A DNA stretch of 64,000 nucleotides from Teichococcus oryzae (GCF_008386565.1 NZ_VUKA01000006.1:159204-223203), one strand, 5' to 3'. Numbered from the stretch's first letter, positions 35,825-46,313 are shown. Program-made: numbers and translations. The notes: generated from the sequence alone by a model not told the origin.

Positions 35825-35851
35825 CGGCCAGGGCACAGCCCCGAAAGCATG

Positions 35852-35879
35852 GCGGCTCCCGCGAGGGAGCCGCTTTTTT
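35852..35879 (+). terminator. Rho-independent terminator of rpoH
   Basis: A perfect 9-bp stem GCGGCTCCC / GGGAGCCGC with a GCGA tetraloop followed by TTTTTT, 27 nt after the rpoH stop. Confidence 0.93.
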
Positions 35880-35901
35880 CATGCCATCGGAGGGGCCGGC
35901 C

Positions 35902-36618
35902 TCAGGCGAAGATGATGTCGCCATCCTGCAAGGCCCGCACGCCCAGGAGGTTGATCTGCGCCTCCTCGTAGACGGCGTTGAAGTGCAGCTCCGTTCCCCG
36001 CGCCGTGCGAAGGATCTGCACATCGGCTTCCGTCAGGGCATAGCCGCTGAGGTCGATCTTGTCCGTGCCGGGCTTGAAGTCGAGGATGGTGTCCGTGCCG
36101 TCATTGGCGTCATAGGCCTGCTCGGAAAGAAACGGGTCATAGGCATAAACGAAGATGTCCCGCCCCGCGCCGCCGGCGATGTTGTCCGCCCCCGCGCCGC
36201 TGCTGATCACGTCATCCCCTGCCCCGCCGCGGATCACGTCATTGCCGCTGCCGCCGAAGATCATGTCATTGCCTGTGCCGCCCCAGATGCGGTCATTCCC
36301 GCCGCCGCCGGCGATGAAGTCATTGCCGGCGCCGCCCCACAGGCGGTCCGCGAGATCGCGCTCGGCATAGGCATTCACGGCGCCCGGCGTCGGCCCGGAC
36401 GGGCCATATCCGTAGATGGTGTCGTTGCCGGCGCCGCCAGTCACGACATCCCGGCCATAGCCGGCGAAGATGAGGTCGTTTCCGCGCCCAGCATGGATCT
36501 GGTTGTGCCCATAGCCAGGATATTCCGCGGTGAGGCCATCGCCATAGATAACGTCGCCTTTCGAATGAAAGGACAGGAAGAAGACGTCGTTCTTCAGTGT
36601 ACCGTTATAAGTCGCCAT
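35902..36618 (-). CDS. RTX-type calcium-binding repeat protein
   Basis: A 238-residue protein made almost entirely of glycine-rich RTX nonapeptides (GGxGxDxxx): about eight repeats between residues 50 and 150, for example GGAGNDFIAGGGGNDRIWGG. They are followed by a serralysin-type C-terminal region, GTDTILDFKPGTDKIDLSG near 175-193. RTX repeats fold as a Ca2+-bound beta-roll and are typically exported by type I secretion with a C-terminal signal. There is no N-terminal signal peptide, protease or toxin domain, and no secretion genes nearby. The ATG at 36618 is chosen over one at 36657 because AGAGG lies 8 nt upstream. It is preceded by an AT-rich spacer (36660-36810). Confidence 0.85.
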   Translation of the reverse strand: MATYNGTLKNDVFFLSFHSKGDVIYGDGLTAEYPGYGHNQIHAGRGNDLIFAGYGRDVVTGGAGNDTIYGYGPSGPTPGAVNAYAERDLADRLWGGAGNDFIAGGGGNDRIWGGTGNDMIFGGSGNDVIRGGAGDDVISSGAGADNIAGGAGRDIFVYAYDPFLSEQAYDANDGTDTILDFKPGTDKIDLSGYALTEADVQILRTARGTELHFNAVYEEAQINLLGVRALQDGDIIFA

Positions 36619-36809
36619 TGTGGCCTCTTCTTTCCTGATGCTCTGGAAGCGGAACACCGCGCTTCCTTTTTCAAGAAGACGTCACCATCAAGCCCGCTTC
36701 AGCTTAAAAAGAAGAGTCACGATCCCGTGCAACCGTTGTTAAAATTTCCGAGCGACAAGCAATCCAAGATTGCAAGTTCGGATTCGGTATGCGTTTCGGG
36801 TTGCGCAAC

Positions 36810-36837
36810 AAAAAACCCTGGAAGATGGCTTCCAGGG
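36810..36837 (-). terminator. Rho-independent terminator of hisZ-purA
   Basis: On the minus strand a perfect 9-bp stem CCCTGGAAG / CTTCCAGGG with a 4-nt loop (CCAT), followed by six T. It lies 27 nt past the purA stop. Confidence 0.92.
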
Positions 36838-36863
36838 TCCGGTTTGATCGCGGGGCCGGTGGC

Positions 36864-38153
36864 CTAACCGGCGAAGGGATCGCTCACCAGGATGGTGTCG
36901 TCCCGCTCGGGGGAGGTGGACAGCAGCGTGACCGGCGCCTCCACCAGTTCCTCGATGCGCTTGACGTATTTGATGGCCGTGGCCGGCAGTTCGGCCCAGG
37001 AGCGCGCGCCCATCGTGGATTGCGACCAGCCTTCCAGAACCTCGTAGATCGGCTCGGCCTTGGCCTGGGCGCCCAGCGCCGCCGGCAGCCGCTTCACAAC
37101 CTCGCCATCGATGCGGTAGCCGGTGCAGATCTTCAGTTCCGTCAGGCCATCCAGAACGTCCAGCTTGGTCAGGGCCAGGCCCTGGACGCCGCCCACCTTC
37201 ACCGCCTGGCGCACCAGGCAGGCATCGAACCAGCCGCAGCGGCGCGGCCGGCCCGTGACGGTGCCGAACTCCCGGCCCCGCTCGCCCAGGCGCTTGCCCA
37301 CATCGTCGAACAGCTCCGTCGGGAACGGACCGGAACCGACCCGGGTGGTGTAGGCCTTGGCGATGCCCAGCACCGTGCCAATCCCGTGCGGCCCGATGCC
37401 GGCGCCCGCCGCCGCGTTGCCAGCCACAGTGTTGGACGAGGTGACAAACGGATAGGTGCCGTGGTCCACGTCCAGCATCACCGCCTGGGCGCCCTCGAAC
37501 AGCACCCGCTTGTTGGCGCTGCGGGCCTCATCCAGCCGTTCCCAGACCGCCTCGGCATAGGGCAGCAGCTTCGGCGCCAGCGCCACCAGCTTGTCCAGCA
37601 GCTCCTGCTTCTCGAAGGTCGGTGCGCCGAGGCCCTTCAGCAGCGTGTTGTGGTGCAGCAGCAGCTCATCCAGCTTTTGCGACAGCGTTTCCGGCTCGGC
37701 CAGGTCGCAAAGGCGGATGGCGCGGCGCGCCACCTTGTCCTCATAGGCGGGGCCGATGCCGCGGCCCGTGGTGCCGATCTTGGCCTCGCCGCGCGCTTCC
37801 TCGCGCGCCTTGTCGATGGCGGGGTGCAGCGGCAGGATCAGCGGCACGTTCTCGGCGATGCGGAGGTTGTGCGGGCCGACATCCAGGCCCTGGCCGCGCA
37901 CGCGCGAAATCTCCGACAACAGCGCGTCAGGATCGAGCACCACGCCATTGCCGATGACGCCCAGCTTGCCGCGCACCACGCCGGAGGGCAGCAGGCTCAG
38001 CTTGTAGGTCTGGTTGCCGACGACCAGGGTGTGGCCGGCATTGTGCCCCCCCTGGAAGCGCACCACGATATCGGCGCGGCTGGCCAGCCAGTCGACGACC
38101 TTGCCCTTGCCTTCGTCGCCCCACTGGGCGCCGATGATGGCGACATTGGCCAT
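36864..38153 (-). CDS. purA: Adenylosuccinate synthetase
   Basis: A 429-residue enzyme that joins IMP and aspartate with GTP in AMP synthesis. The N-terminal P-loop-like [17 protein letters not shown] is at residues 8-24, and the catalytic His is in [12 protein letters not shown] near 41. Further conserved blocks are [17 protein letters not shown] near 128-144, [23 protein letters not shown] near 217-240 and [17 protein letters not shown] near 296-313. It begins just after the hisZ stop, so the pair is translationally linked; hisZ-purA pairing is known in alphaproteobacteria. A terminator follows. Confidence 0.98.
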   Translation of the reverse strand: MANVAIIGAQWGDEGKGKVVDWLASRADIVVRFQGGHNAGHTLVVGNQTYKLSLLPSGVVRGKLGVIGNGVVLDPDALLSEISRVRGQGLDVGPHNLRIAENVPLILPLHPAIDKAREEARGEAKIGTTGRGIGPAYEDKVARRAIRLCDLAEPETLSQKLDELLLHHNTLLKGLGAPTFEKQELLDKLVALAPKLLPYAEAVWERLDEARSANKRVLFEGAQAVMLDVDHGTYPFVTSSNTVAGNAAAGAGIGPHGIGTVLGIAKAYTTRVGSGPFPTELFDDVGKRLGERGREFGTVTGRPRRCGWFDACLVRQAVKVGGVQGLALTKLDVLDGLTELKICTGYRIDGEVVKRLPAALGAQAKAEPIYEVLEGWSQSTMGARSWAELPATAIKYVKRIEELVEAPVTLLSTSPERDDTILVSDPFAG

Positions 38154-38155
38154 GG

Positions 38156-39301
38156 CTACACACTCTCCTCGATCGGTGCGGCGGCGGTGCCGCGCAGGAT
38201 ATGGCCGCAGCGCAGGCGTTGCGGCGTGTCGGCGGCTGACAGCGCCGCCACCGTGATGAAACCCTGGGCCCGCAGCCCGGCCGCCGCCGCCTCGTCGGCG
38301 CCCAGCGGAATGAACACGCGGGGCGCGGTCGGCGCCACCGGCGCGGCGCGGCGCACCGCGTCCGGATACATGGTCATGCCCGTCGCCGGCTCCTCGCCGG
38401 AACGGTAGCGGCCGCCGCGCGCCAGTTCCCCGGTGGCGCCGGGCCCGTACAGGGTGAAGGCCACGCCCACATGGTATTGCAGGCCACGGAACTCCACGGG
38501 GTCGAGCGTGATGCGCAGACCCGGCGCGCGGGCGCGGATGGCGGCGACGATGGACGCGGCATTGTCGGCGATGGCGCGCGCATCGGCCGGCAGCTCAGCC
38601 TCGCGCAGCGCCGCCAGGGCCCGGTCGGCCGGCCCGGCGGCGGTCAGCAGGGCGGTCAGGCCGATGGCCGGCGGCCCGGCGATGGCGGCCAGCTCGCGCA
38701 CGGCGGCGGCATCCTTGCGGTCCAGGGCGCGGGCCAGGCGGCGGCGCAGATCCCCGTCCACCCCGGCGGCATCCAGCAGCACGGGCGCCATGCGCGGCAG
38801 GGTGATGTCGAGGCTGGGATCGGTGACGCCAACCGCCGCCAGCGCCGCCACGCCGAGCAGCGCCACCTCGGCATCCGCCTCGGGGCAGTCCACGCCGATC
38901 AGCTCGATGCCGGCCTGGGCGATCTGCCGCTCCGGCGCCAGCTGGGAGCCGCGCATGCGCAGCACCTGGCCGGAATAGGACAGTCGCAGCGGGCGGGGCA
39001 CATCGGCCAGGCGGGTGGCGGCGATGCGCGCCACCTGCGGCGTGGTGTCGGAGCGCACCCCCATCATGCGGTGGCTGTCCGGGTCCATCAGCCGGAAGGT
39101 CTGGTCGGCCACGGCGGCGCCGGAGCCGGCCAGCAGGCTGTCCTCGAATTCCAGCAAAGGCGGCTTCACCCGCTCATAGCCATGCGTCGCGAAGACCGAG
39201 AGCATGCCTTCCACCAGTGCCGCCTCCCGCGCCGCTTCGGGCGGCAGCAGGTCAGCAAGGCCGGAAGGCAGCAGGGCGGGGCTGGGCAGGTCGTCGGTCA
39301 T
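38156..39301 (-). CDS. hisZ: ATP phosphoribosyltransferase regulatory subunit
   Basis: A 381-residue catalytically inactive paralogue of histidyl-tRNA synthetase that activates short-form HisG in histidine synthesis. HisRS-like motifs are visible: [22 protein letters not shown] near 10-32, a motif-2 region [34 protein letters not shown] near 103-137 and [13 protein letters not shown] near 278-290. No anticodon-binding domain is present, which separates HisZ from HisS. The ATG at 39301 (MTDDLPSP) is selected from an open frame extending to 39400. It lies two bases from purA, implying co-transcription. hisG is elsewhere. Confidence 0.92.
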   Translation of the reverse strand: MTDDLPSPALLPSGLADLLPPEAAREAALVEGMLSVFATHGYERVKPPLLEFEDSLLAGSGAAVADQTFRLMDPDSHRMMGVRSDTTPQVARIAATRLADVPRPLRLSYSGQVLRMRGSQLAPERQIAQAGIELIGVDCPEADAEVALLGVAALAAVGVTDPSLDITLPRMAPVLLDAAGVDGDLRRRLARALDRKDAAAVRELAAIAGPPAIGLTALLTAAGPADRALAALREAELPADARAIADNAASIVAAIRARAPGLRITLDPVEFRGLQYHVGVAFTLYGPGATGELARGGRYRSGEEPATGMTMYPDAVRRAAPVAPTAPRVFIPLGADEAAAAGLRAQGFITVAALSAADTPQRLRCGHILRGTAAAPIEESV

Positions 39302-39444
39302 GCTTCCAGTCGGGTTCACGGAGGCCGGGGCGCCGCAGGGCGCGCGCAATCGGCGGCTGTGTGGCAGCGCGGCGCGGGCACGGCAAGAGTTTGATCGCAC
39401 AGGGCAGCGTGAAGCGGAACGCGCGGCGGAACGTTTGAGCCGGC

Positions 39445-40005
39445 ATGAGCACCATTCCCCCGCCCGCTCCCGGCCGCCGCGCCCTGCTGGCCCTTCCGGC
39501 CCTGCTGGCCGCCTGCGCCTCCGATCCCGCCCGTTCCTATCTGGGCGGCTGGGGCGTCTCGGTGCGCGGCGCGGCGCTCAACGCCCCCTTCCAGTTCGGC
39601 GACCTGTCACGCTGGAACGGGCAGCCGGGGCGGGCCGCCCTCGCGGTGGTGCAGCTTGAATATCTGGCCGACGAGCTGGCCAACAGCAGCTACTGGAACC
39701 AGAAGGTTTCCCCCCTGGTCACCATGCAGCTGCAGCAGGCCCGCACCGAGGTGCGCCAGGCGCTCGGCATCGCCGAAGGCGCGCCGCCCGAGGTGGTGAT
39801 GAACCTGCTGCGGCAGGCGGCCTACGGGCTGGAGAACGGCCCACAGGCCAGCGTCGAGGCAGCGCTGTCCGGCCCGATCTTCGCCTTCGGCCCGGCCGGC
39901 ACGCTGCGCGCCCTCGGCAGCCTGCCGCGGCTGCGCCGCGCCGCCGAGGCTTCCGGCGCGGTGAACGCGGAGATCGGGCGGCTGGACAACGAGCGCCACA
40001 ACTGA
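39445..40005 (+). CDS. Predicted lipoprotein of unknown function
   Basis: A 186-residue protein with a lipoprotein signal: RRALLALPALLAAC, Cys at about residue 25. The mature region is helical (VVQLEYLADELANSSYWNQK near 70-90 and LQQARTEVRQALGIAEGAPPEVVMNLLRQAAYGLEN near 100-135) with no catalytic motif. The DUF2126/transglutaminase gene follows 71 nt downstream on the same strand and could be co-transcribed. Divergent from hisZ. Function not recognised. Confidence 0.65.
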   Translation: MSTIPPPAPGRRALLALPALLAACASDPARSYLGGWGVSVRGAALNAPFQFGDLSRWNGQPGRAALAVVQLEYLADELANSSYWNQKVSPLVTMQLQQARTEVRQALGIAEGAPPEVVMNLLRQAAYGLENGPQASVEAALSGPIFAFGPAGTLRALGSLPRLRRAAEASGAVNAEIGRLDNERHN

Positions 40006-40076
40006 ACCGGGGGCCGTTCCCCGCCACGCGGAACGCGGTCTAAGCTTTATCGCAGGAACGGAGCCTGGAACCCCGC

Positions 40077-43000
40077 ATGCCGGTTCATGTCGCGCTGACC
40101 CACCGCACCTCCTACCGCTACGACCGGCCCGTGACCCTGGGGCCGCAAACCATCAGGCTGCGGCCGGCACCGCATGCGCGGACCCCGGTGTTGTCCTATG
40201 CGCTGCACATCCGGCCGCAGAACCACTTCATCAACTGGCAGCAGGACCCGCAGGGGAATTTCCTGGCCCGTGTGGTCTTTCCGGAGCCGGTGACGCATTT
40301 CGAGGTCAAGGTGGACCTCGTGGCCGACATGGCCACCATCAACCCCTTCGACTTCTTCCTGGAGCCCCAGGCGGAACGCTGGCCCTTCGCCTACGACCCC
40401 GTGCTGGAGCACGAACTGGCGCCTTTCCGCCGCGCCGCCCCAGCCGGCCCCTTGCTGTCCGCCCTGCTGGCTGGGGTCCCGCGCGGGGAACAGGGCACCA
40501 TCGCCATGCTGACCGGTCTGAACGGCCTCGTGAACCGCAAGGTGTCCTACGTCGTTCGGCTGGAGCCGGGCGTCTGGACACCCGAGGAAACGCTTGCCCA
40601 GGGCCGCGGCTCCTGCCGCGACAGCGCCTGGCTGCTGGTGCAGCTGCTGCGCAACCTCGGCTATGCCGCCCGCTTCGTGTCCGGCTACCTGATCCAGCTT
40701 GTCGCTGACCAGAAGCCGCTGGACGGGCCCCAGGGCCCGGCGGCCGATTTCACCGATCTGCATGCCTGGGCCGAGGTCTACCTGCCGGGCGCCGGCTGGG
40801 TCGGCATGGATGCCACCTCCGGCCTGCTGACGGGAGAAGGGCACATCCCCCTCGCGGCCACGCCGGAGCCGCAATCGGCGGCCCCCATCTCGGGGCTGAT
40901 GAGCAAGGCGGAGGTCAGCTTCGACTTCGGCATGGCTGTCGCCCGGGTGCGGGAAACGCCGCGCGTCACTAGGCCCTACAGCGATGACGCGTGGCGGGCG
41001 ATCCTGCGGGCCGGCGAAGCGGTGGACACGCAACTGCGCGAAGGCGGCGTCAGGCTGACCATGGGCGGGGAGCCGACCTTTGTGTCCGCCACCGACCTGG
41101 AAGGGGAGGAATGGAACACCGCCGCCCTGGGCCCCACCAAGCGGCGGATGGCGGGACGGCTGCTGAAGCGGCTGCTGCCGGAATGGGCGCCGGGCGGCGT
41201 GGTGCAGCATGCCATGGGCAAGCATTACCCCAGCGAGCAATTGCCGCGCTGGGCGCTGAACGCCTGTTGGCGCAAGGATGGCGAGCCGATCTGGATAAAC
41301 CCTGCCCTGCTGTCCGACGATGACCACAGCGACACCGCGACGGCCGAGGATGCCCAGGGCTTCGCCCGCGCCCTGGCGGAGCGGCTGGGCCTCGGCCCGC
41401 AATTCGTGCAGCCGGCCTATGAGGACGTCCATTACCATCTCTGGAGGGAAAGCCGCCTTCCCGCCAATGTTCTCACCGAGGCTTCGCGGCTGCGGGACCC
41501 GCAGGAGCGCGCCCGGCTGGCGAAGGTGTTCGCGCAGGGGCTGGGCAGCAGCGTCGGCTCGGTCTTGCCGTTGCGCCGCGCGGCCGATGGCGCGCGCTGG
41601 GAATCGGACTGGTGGCTGTTCCGCGAAGGCAATCCGATCTTCCTGATCCCGGGTGACAGCCCGATCGGCGTCCGCCTGCCGCTGGAAAGCCTGCCCTGGG
41701 CCGATCCGGCCTTGATCCTGGCGCAGTTCGAGCGTGATCCCTTCGCGCCGCATCCCGCCCTGCCACCCGGCAACGCCTTCCGCCAGCCTGTCCTGCGGAG
41801 CCATCCCGCCGCTGGAGGAGCGGCCTCTTCCGGACTCCCTCCGCAGCCCCGGTTAAGCACCGCAGCCGCTTCGGCCGGCAGCGAAGGGCTGCTGCCAGCC
41901 GCCGCCAGCTTCCGGCGTGGCCCTTCCCGCCCGCCCGCCACGGAGCTGCCGCCCGAGGCCGGGCCGCAGCCCAACCGGCCAGAGCCGGATCTGGTGCGCA
42001 CCGCCCTCACGGTGGAAGCGCGCGGCGGCCGGCTGCATGTCTTCTTCCCCCTGTTTTATGCCATCGAGGACTGGCTGGAACTTTGCGCCGCCGTGGAGGA
42101 CACCGCCGCCGCCGTGGGCCGCCGCGTGGTTCTGGAAGGCTATGGCGCGCCCTCAGACCCGCGCATCGAAAGCTTCTCGATCACGCCCGATCCCGGCGTG
42201 ATCGAGGTGAACATCCATCCCTCCCGCTCCTGGCCGGAGCATGTCTCGCGCACAGAGCGCCTTTACGCGCTGGCGCGCGAGGAAGGGCTGGCGGCCGAGA
42301 AGTTCATGCTGGATGGCCGCCATGTCGGCACGGGCGGCGGCAACCATGTGGTGATGGGTGGCGAAAGCGCGGCGGAAAGCCCGTTCCTGCGCCGGCCCGA
42401 CCTGCTCAAATCCCTGCTCGGCTTCTGGCACAACCATCCCAGCCTGAGCTTCCTGTTCGCCGGGCTGTTCATCGGCCCGACCAGCCAGCACCCCCGCATC
42501 GACGAGGCGCGGCAGGACATCCTGAACGACCTGGAGATCGCCTTCGCCCAGGTGAGGCCGTTCGAGCCGGTGCCGCCCTGGAAGACCGACCGGCTGTTCC
42601 GCAACATCCTGGCGGACATGACGGGCAACACCCACCGCACCGAATTCTCCATCGACAAGATGTATTCGCCGGACGGGCCGGGCGGCCGCCGGGGGCTGGT
42701 GGAGTTCCGCGCCTTCGAGATGCCGCCCAACCCGCGGATGTCGGCGGCGCAGATGCTGCTGATGCGCGCCGCCATCGCCGCCTTCTGGAGAACGCCCTAT
42801 GAGCGGCGGCTGGTGCGCTGGGGCACCCGCCTGCATGACGACTTCATGCTGCCGCATTACGTGGAACAGGATTTCGCCGACGCCATCGACGAATTGCGCG
42901 CTCTCGGCGCGCCGCTGGAGAAATCCTGGTTCGACCCGCACCTGGCCTTCCGTTTCCCGCTGCTGGGGGAAACAACGCTGCGCGGCACCGGCCTGGAGCT

Positions 43001-43496
43001 GCGCCACGCGCTGGAGCCCTGGCATGTCCTGGGCGAGGAAAGCACCGCCTCCGGCACGGCGCGCTTCGTGGACAGCTCCACCGAGCGGCTGCAGCTGCGC
43101 GCCACCGGCTTCGCTCCGGAGCGCTTCGTGCTCGGCGTCAATGGCCGCGCCCTGCCGATGGCCGCCACCGGCCGCGCCGGCGAATATATTGCGGGGGTGC
43201 GCTTCAAGGCCTGGGCGCCGCCCTCGGCGCTGCATCCCGGCATCGACGCGCAGGCGCCGCTGACCTTCGACCTGTGGGACAGCTGGACCGGCCGCTCGCT
43301 TGGCGGCTTCACGCATCACGTGGCGCATCCCGGCGGTCGCAACTATGAGCGCTTCCCCGTGAACGCCAACGAGGCCGAGGCCCGCCGCCGCGCGCGCTTC
43401 TTCCCCTTCGGCCACACGCCGGGGCCAGGCCCGGCGCCGGCGCCGGTCCAGGGGGCGGAATTGCGGCGGACGCTCGACCTCCGCCGGCCCGCGTGA
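40077..43496 (+). CDS. Transglutaminase-like protein with DUF2126 domain
   Basis: A 1139-residue protein. Residues 1-80 are the bacterial transglutaminase N-terminal domain (THRTSYRYDRPVTLGPQTIRLRP). The core at about 165-250 has a Cys-His-Asp triad: Cys in GRGSCRDSAW near 180, His in DLHAWAEVY near 228 and Asp in GWVGMDATSG near 244. From about 325 to the end is DUF2126, with GGEPTFVSATDLEGEEWNTAALGPTKR near 332 and a glutamine-synthetase-like amidoligase region near 740-960 (GGGNHVVMGG and following). A Pro/Ala-rich linker lies near 570-640. In other genomes this gene sits with ATP-grasp/alpha-E and a second transglutaminase, a predicted peptide-bond-forming system; the same order is seen here. 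The product has not been defined. Confidence 0.88.
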   Translation: MPVHVALTHRTSYRYDRPVTLGPQTIRLRPAPHARTPVLSYALHIRPQNHFINWQQDPQGNFLARVVFPEPVTHFEVKVDLVADMATINPFDFFLEPQAERWPFAYDPVLEHELAPFRRAAPAGPLLSALLAGVPRGEQGTIAMLTGLNGLVNRKVSYVVRLEPGVWTPEETLAQGRGSCRDSAWLLVQLLRNLGYAARFVSGYLIQLVADQKPLDGPQGPAADFTDLHAWAEVYLPGAGWVGMDATSGLLTGEGHIPLAATPEPQSAAPISGLMSKAEVSFDFGMAVARVRETPRVTRPYSDDAWRAILRAGEAVDTQLREGGVRLTMGGEPTFVSATDLEGEEWNTAALGPTKRRMAGRLLKRLLPEWAPGGVVQHAMGKHYPSEQLPRWALNACWRKDGEPIWINPALLSDDDHSDTATAEDAQGFARALAERLGLGPQFVQPAYEDVHYHLWRESRLPANVLTEASRLRDPQERARLAKVFAQGLGSSVGSVLPLRRAADGARWESDWWLFREGNPIFLIPGDSPIGVRLPLESLPWADPALILAQFERDPFAPHPALPPGNAFRQPVLRSHPAAGGAASSGLPPQPRLSTAAASAGSEGLLPAAASFRRGPSRPPATELPPEAGPQPNRPEPDLVRTALTVEARGGRLHVFFPLFYAIEDWLELCAAVEDTAAAVGRRVVLEGYGAPSDPRIESFSITPDPGVIEVNIHPSRSWPEHVSRTERLYALAREEGLAAEKFMLDGRHVGTGGGNHVVMGGESAAESPFLRRPDLLKSLLGFWHNHPSLSFLFAGLFIGPTSQHPRIDEARQDILNDLEIAFAQVRPFEPVPPWKTDRLFRNILADMTGNTHRTEFSIDKMYSPDGPGGRRGLVEFRAFEMPPNPRMSAAQMLLMRAAIAAFWRTPYERRLVRWGTRLHDDFMLPHYVEQDFADAIDELRALGAPLEKSWFDPHLAFRFPLLGETTLRGTGLELRHALEPWHVLGEESTASGTARFVDSSTERLQLRATGFAPERFVLGVNGRALPMAATGRAGEYIAGVRFKAWAPPSALHPGIDAQAPLTFDLWDSWTGRSLGGFTHHVAHPGGRNYERFPVNANEAEARRRARFFPFGHTPGPGPAPAPVQGAELRRTLDLRRPA

Positions 43497-43511
43497 GAAT
43501 GGCGGGCTGCC

Positions 43512-45655
43512 ATGCCTTCCCCGTCGCCTGAGGCCGCGCCGCTCTCCGGCCATGACGAGATGGTGGATGGCCGGGGCGGGGTCCGGCCGCATTGGCGGGC
43601 CCTGCTGGGCGCCTTGTCGGGTGCGATGGGCGAAGGCGGCGGGCTGGCCGAGGCACGCCGCCGGCTGGACCGCCTGTTCGAGGACGAGGCCCCCGCGCCG
43701 CGGGACGGCGCCCATGCCACCTGGCGGCTGGACCCGGTGCCGCTGCCGCTGCCGGCGGGCGAGTTCGCCCGGCTGGCGGATGGGCTGTGCCAGCGCGCGC
43801 GCTTGCTGGAAGCGGTGCTGCGCGACCTGTACGGGCCGCAGGCCCTGCTGGCGGAAGGCCTGGTGCCACCCGACCTGCTGTTCGCCAGCCCGGCTTTTCT
43901 TCGCCCCGCCCGCCTTGCCGGCCGGCCGGCCGCCACGCCCATTCTGAACCTGTATGCCGCCGATCTTCTGCGTGGGCCGGATGGAGAATGGCGCGTGATC
44001 GCCGACCGGGCCAACCGGGCCACGGGCATCGGCTTCGCGCGGGAAAATCGGATGATGCTCGCGCGGACCCTGCCTGTTCTGTTCGCCGGGCAGCCGGTGC
44101 GGCCACTGCGGCCCTTCTTCGACCGATGGCAGGATTCGCTGCAACGGCTGGCGCCGGCGGCGCATGGCCATGCGGCCACGGCGCTGCTCACGTCCGGCGC
44201 ACGGGACCCGCTATGGCCGGAAGACGTGCTGCTGGCGCGGGAACTGTCCTGCGCCCTGGTGGAGCCGGGCGACCTCACCATCCGCGGCGGCTCCGCCTAC
44301 CTCAAGACCATGCGCGGCTTGCAGCCGGTGGACGTGCTGCTGCGCCGGACCGGGCCCGGGCGGATCGACCCGCTGGAGTTTGGCGGCAGCGAAGGCGTGC
44401 CGGGGCTGATGGATGCGTGGCGCCATGGCGGGGTGGCGATCGTCAACGCGCCCGGCAGCGATCTGGCGGAATCGCCCCTGCTCGGGACGCTGCTGCCCGG
44501 ACTTTGCTGTCGGCTGCTCGGGGAAGGGCTTCGCCTGCCCGCCCTGGAAAGCCACTGGCTGGCCGATCCTGGCGCGCTGGCGATGCTGCGGCGGGATCCC
44601 TCGCCCTGGCTGCTGCGCCCGGCCGGCGATGCCGACGCCCCCTTGCGCGCCCTGGGCCGCCTGCCGGAGGCGGAGGCGCAAGGCTGGCTCGCCCGGGCCG
44701 TCGGCCGCCCGCGCGACTTCGTGGCCCTGCGCGGCCTGCCCCCTTCCGACGCGCCAGTGGCGGAGGGAGAGGCGGAGGGCGGGGGGCTGGAGCCGCGCCC
44801 GGTGATCCTGCGCCTGTTCCTGGTGCAGGATGGCGGCGAATGGCATGTCCTGCCCGGAGGGCTTGCACGGGTGCCGGAAGGGGACGCCTTGCCCCTCGGG
44901 CCGCTTCCGCCCGCCGGCCTGGCCAAGGATGTCTGGGTGCTGGCGGAGGAAGGCGGCCGCATCCAGGGCCCTGCCGCCCTGCCCCACCCGCCCCTGGCCA
45001 TCCGCCGCGCCGCCGGTGAGCTGCCGGCCCGCGTCGCCGACAACCTGTTCTGGCTCGGCCGCTATGTGGAACGGGTGGAAGGCTCCGCACGGCTGATGCG
45101 CGCCGCATTGAGCCGGATGGAACGCGGGCCGCTGCTGCCGCGGGAGGTGGCGGAGCTGGGCGCCCTGTCCAACGCCCTGCGCCATACCGGGCTGGTGGCG
45201 CCGGAGGATATCCCGACCGGCAGCACCAGCGCGGCCCTGCAGGCGGCGCTTTGGCGGGCGCTGCGCGACAAGAGGCCGATCGGCTTCGACCTGGAGGAGA
45301 TCGCCCGGTTGGTGGAGCGGCTGCGCGACCGCATGACCGCCGACATGCACACGCTGTTCACCCTGCCGCTGCGCGACATGCGCATCCAGGCCGAGGCCCG
45401 CCACCGTGGCCTGCGGGGCCTGGAGGACGTGCTGGCCGGGCTGCTGCGCTATTCGGCGGGTGTCGCGGGCGTGGCGGCGGAGAACATGGTGCGGGCCGGC
45501 GGCTATGCCTTTCTGGACCTTGGCCGCCGGGTGGAACGTGCCCAGGCCATAGCGGCGCAACTCGGCTTCGCGCTCGACCAGCCGGCGAGCCGCGCGGAAG
45601 CGGGGCTGCGCCTGGCGCTGGAACTTTGCGACTCGGTGATCACCTATCGCAGGCG
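43512..45655 (+). CDS. Circularly permuted ATP-grasp / alpha-E protein, 3' end lost
   Basis: Residues 1 to about 490 form the circularly permuted ATP-grasp domain (LNLYAADLLRGPDGEWRVIADRA near 146, ALVEPGDLTIRGGSAYLKTM near 249-268, GLQPVDVLLRRT near 270). From about 500 the alpha-E (DUF403) domain begins with ARVADNLFWLGRYVERVEG. Alpha-E normally runs about 300 residues, but similarity stops after LALELCDSVITYRRR at about residue 715. Beyond this the same frame stays open without a stop to 47474, but only by reading through the transglutaminase remnant out of frame and then into OpgC. The ATP-grasp part looks intact; the alpha-E domain is truncated. It starts 16 nt after the DUF2126 gene. 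Confidence 0.75.
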
Positions 45656-46239
45656 GTGGAAGCCCGCCGGCATGCCAAAGCCGCGGAATTCACCTTCCCT
45701 TCCCCCTGCTGCCGGAAACCCCGGAGGCCACCTCCTACGCCGCGGAAAGCTTTCCGCGGGGCCGCCCTGTGCTGGAAGGGTTGCTGGCGCTGAACGCCCG
45801 GATCTTCCGCGACTTCAGGTTCCGCAGCGGGGCGACCAGCATCTCCACCCCTGTTTCCGAGGTGCTGGCGAGGCGGGAGGGCGTTTGCCAGGATTTCACC
45901 CACCTGATGCTGTGCGGCCTGCGCGGCCTCGGGCTGCCGGCACGCTACATGTCCGGCTATATCCGCACCCGCCCGCCGCCCGGGCAGCAACGGCGCATCG
46001 GCGCCGACCAGTCGCATGCCTGGGTTTCGGCATGGGTGGGGGGGGATCGCGGCTGGGTCGATCTGGACCCCACCAACGATGTCATAGTGTCCACCGAGCA
46101 TGTGGCGCTCGGCTGGGGCCGCGACTTCAGCGACATTTCCCCGTTGCGCGGCATCATCCTGGGGGGCGGCCGGCACAGCCTGCATGTCGGCGTCGATCTG
46201 CGGCCTGCCGCGGAGGCAGTGGACGATCATCCTGCCTGA
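45656..46239 (+). pseudogene. Transglutaminase-like protein, 5'-truncated and frameshifted
   Basis: From about 45720 a frame reads PEATSYAAESFPRGRPVLEG and onward, with the transglutaminase core: Cys in RREGVCQDFTHLMLCGLRGLGLPARYMSGY, His in GADQSHAWVSAWVG, and Asp in GWVDLDPTND. It ends with the family's WGRDFSDISPLRGIILGGG near 46125-46170. The N-terminal domain is missing. Upstream of about 45700 the sense continues in another frame (RRHAKAAEFTFPSP), and adding one C to the run at 45702-45706 would join the two as FPSPLLPETPEATSY. A GTG at 45769 could start a short 156-residue core. The gene thus seems broken by a deletion plus a one-base loss, unless either is a sequencing error. Confidence 0.7.
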
Positions 46240-46313
46240 GGCAACGCTTGCGGGGGGTATCCGTTCTTGGAACAGCCTGCCGGGCTCCCCGTGCGGCGAA
46301 GGGGAGGGATGGC

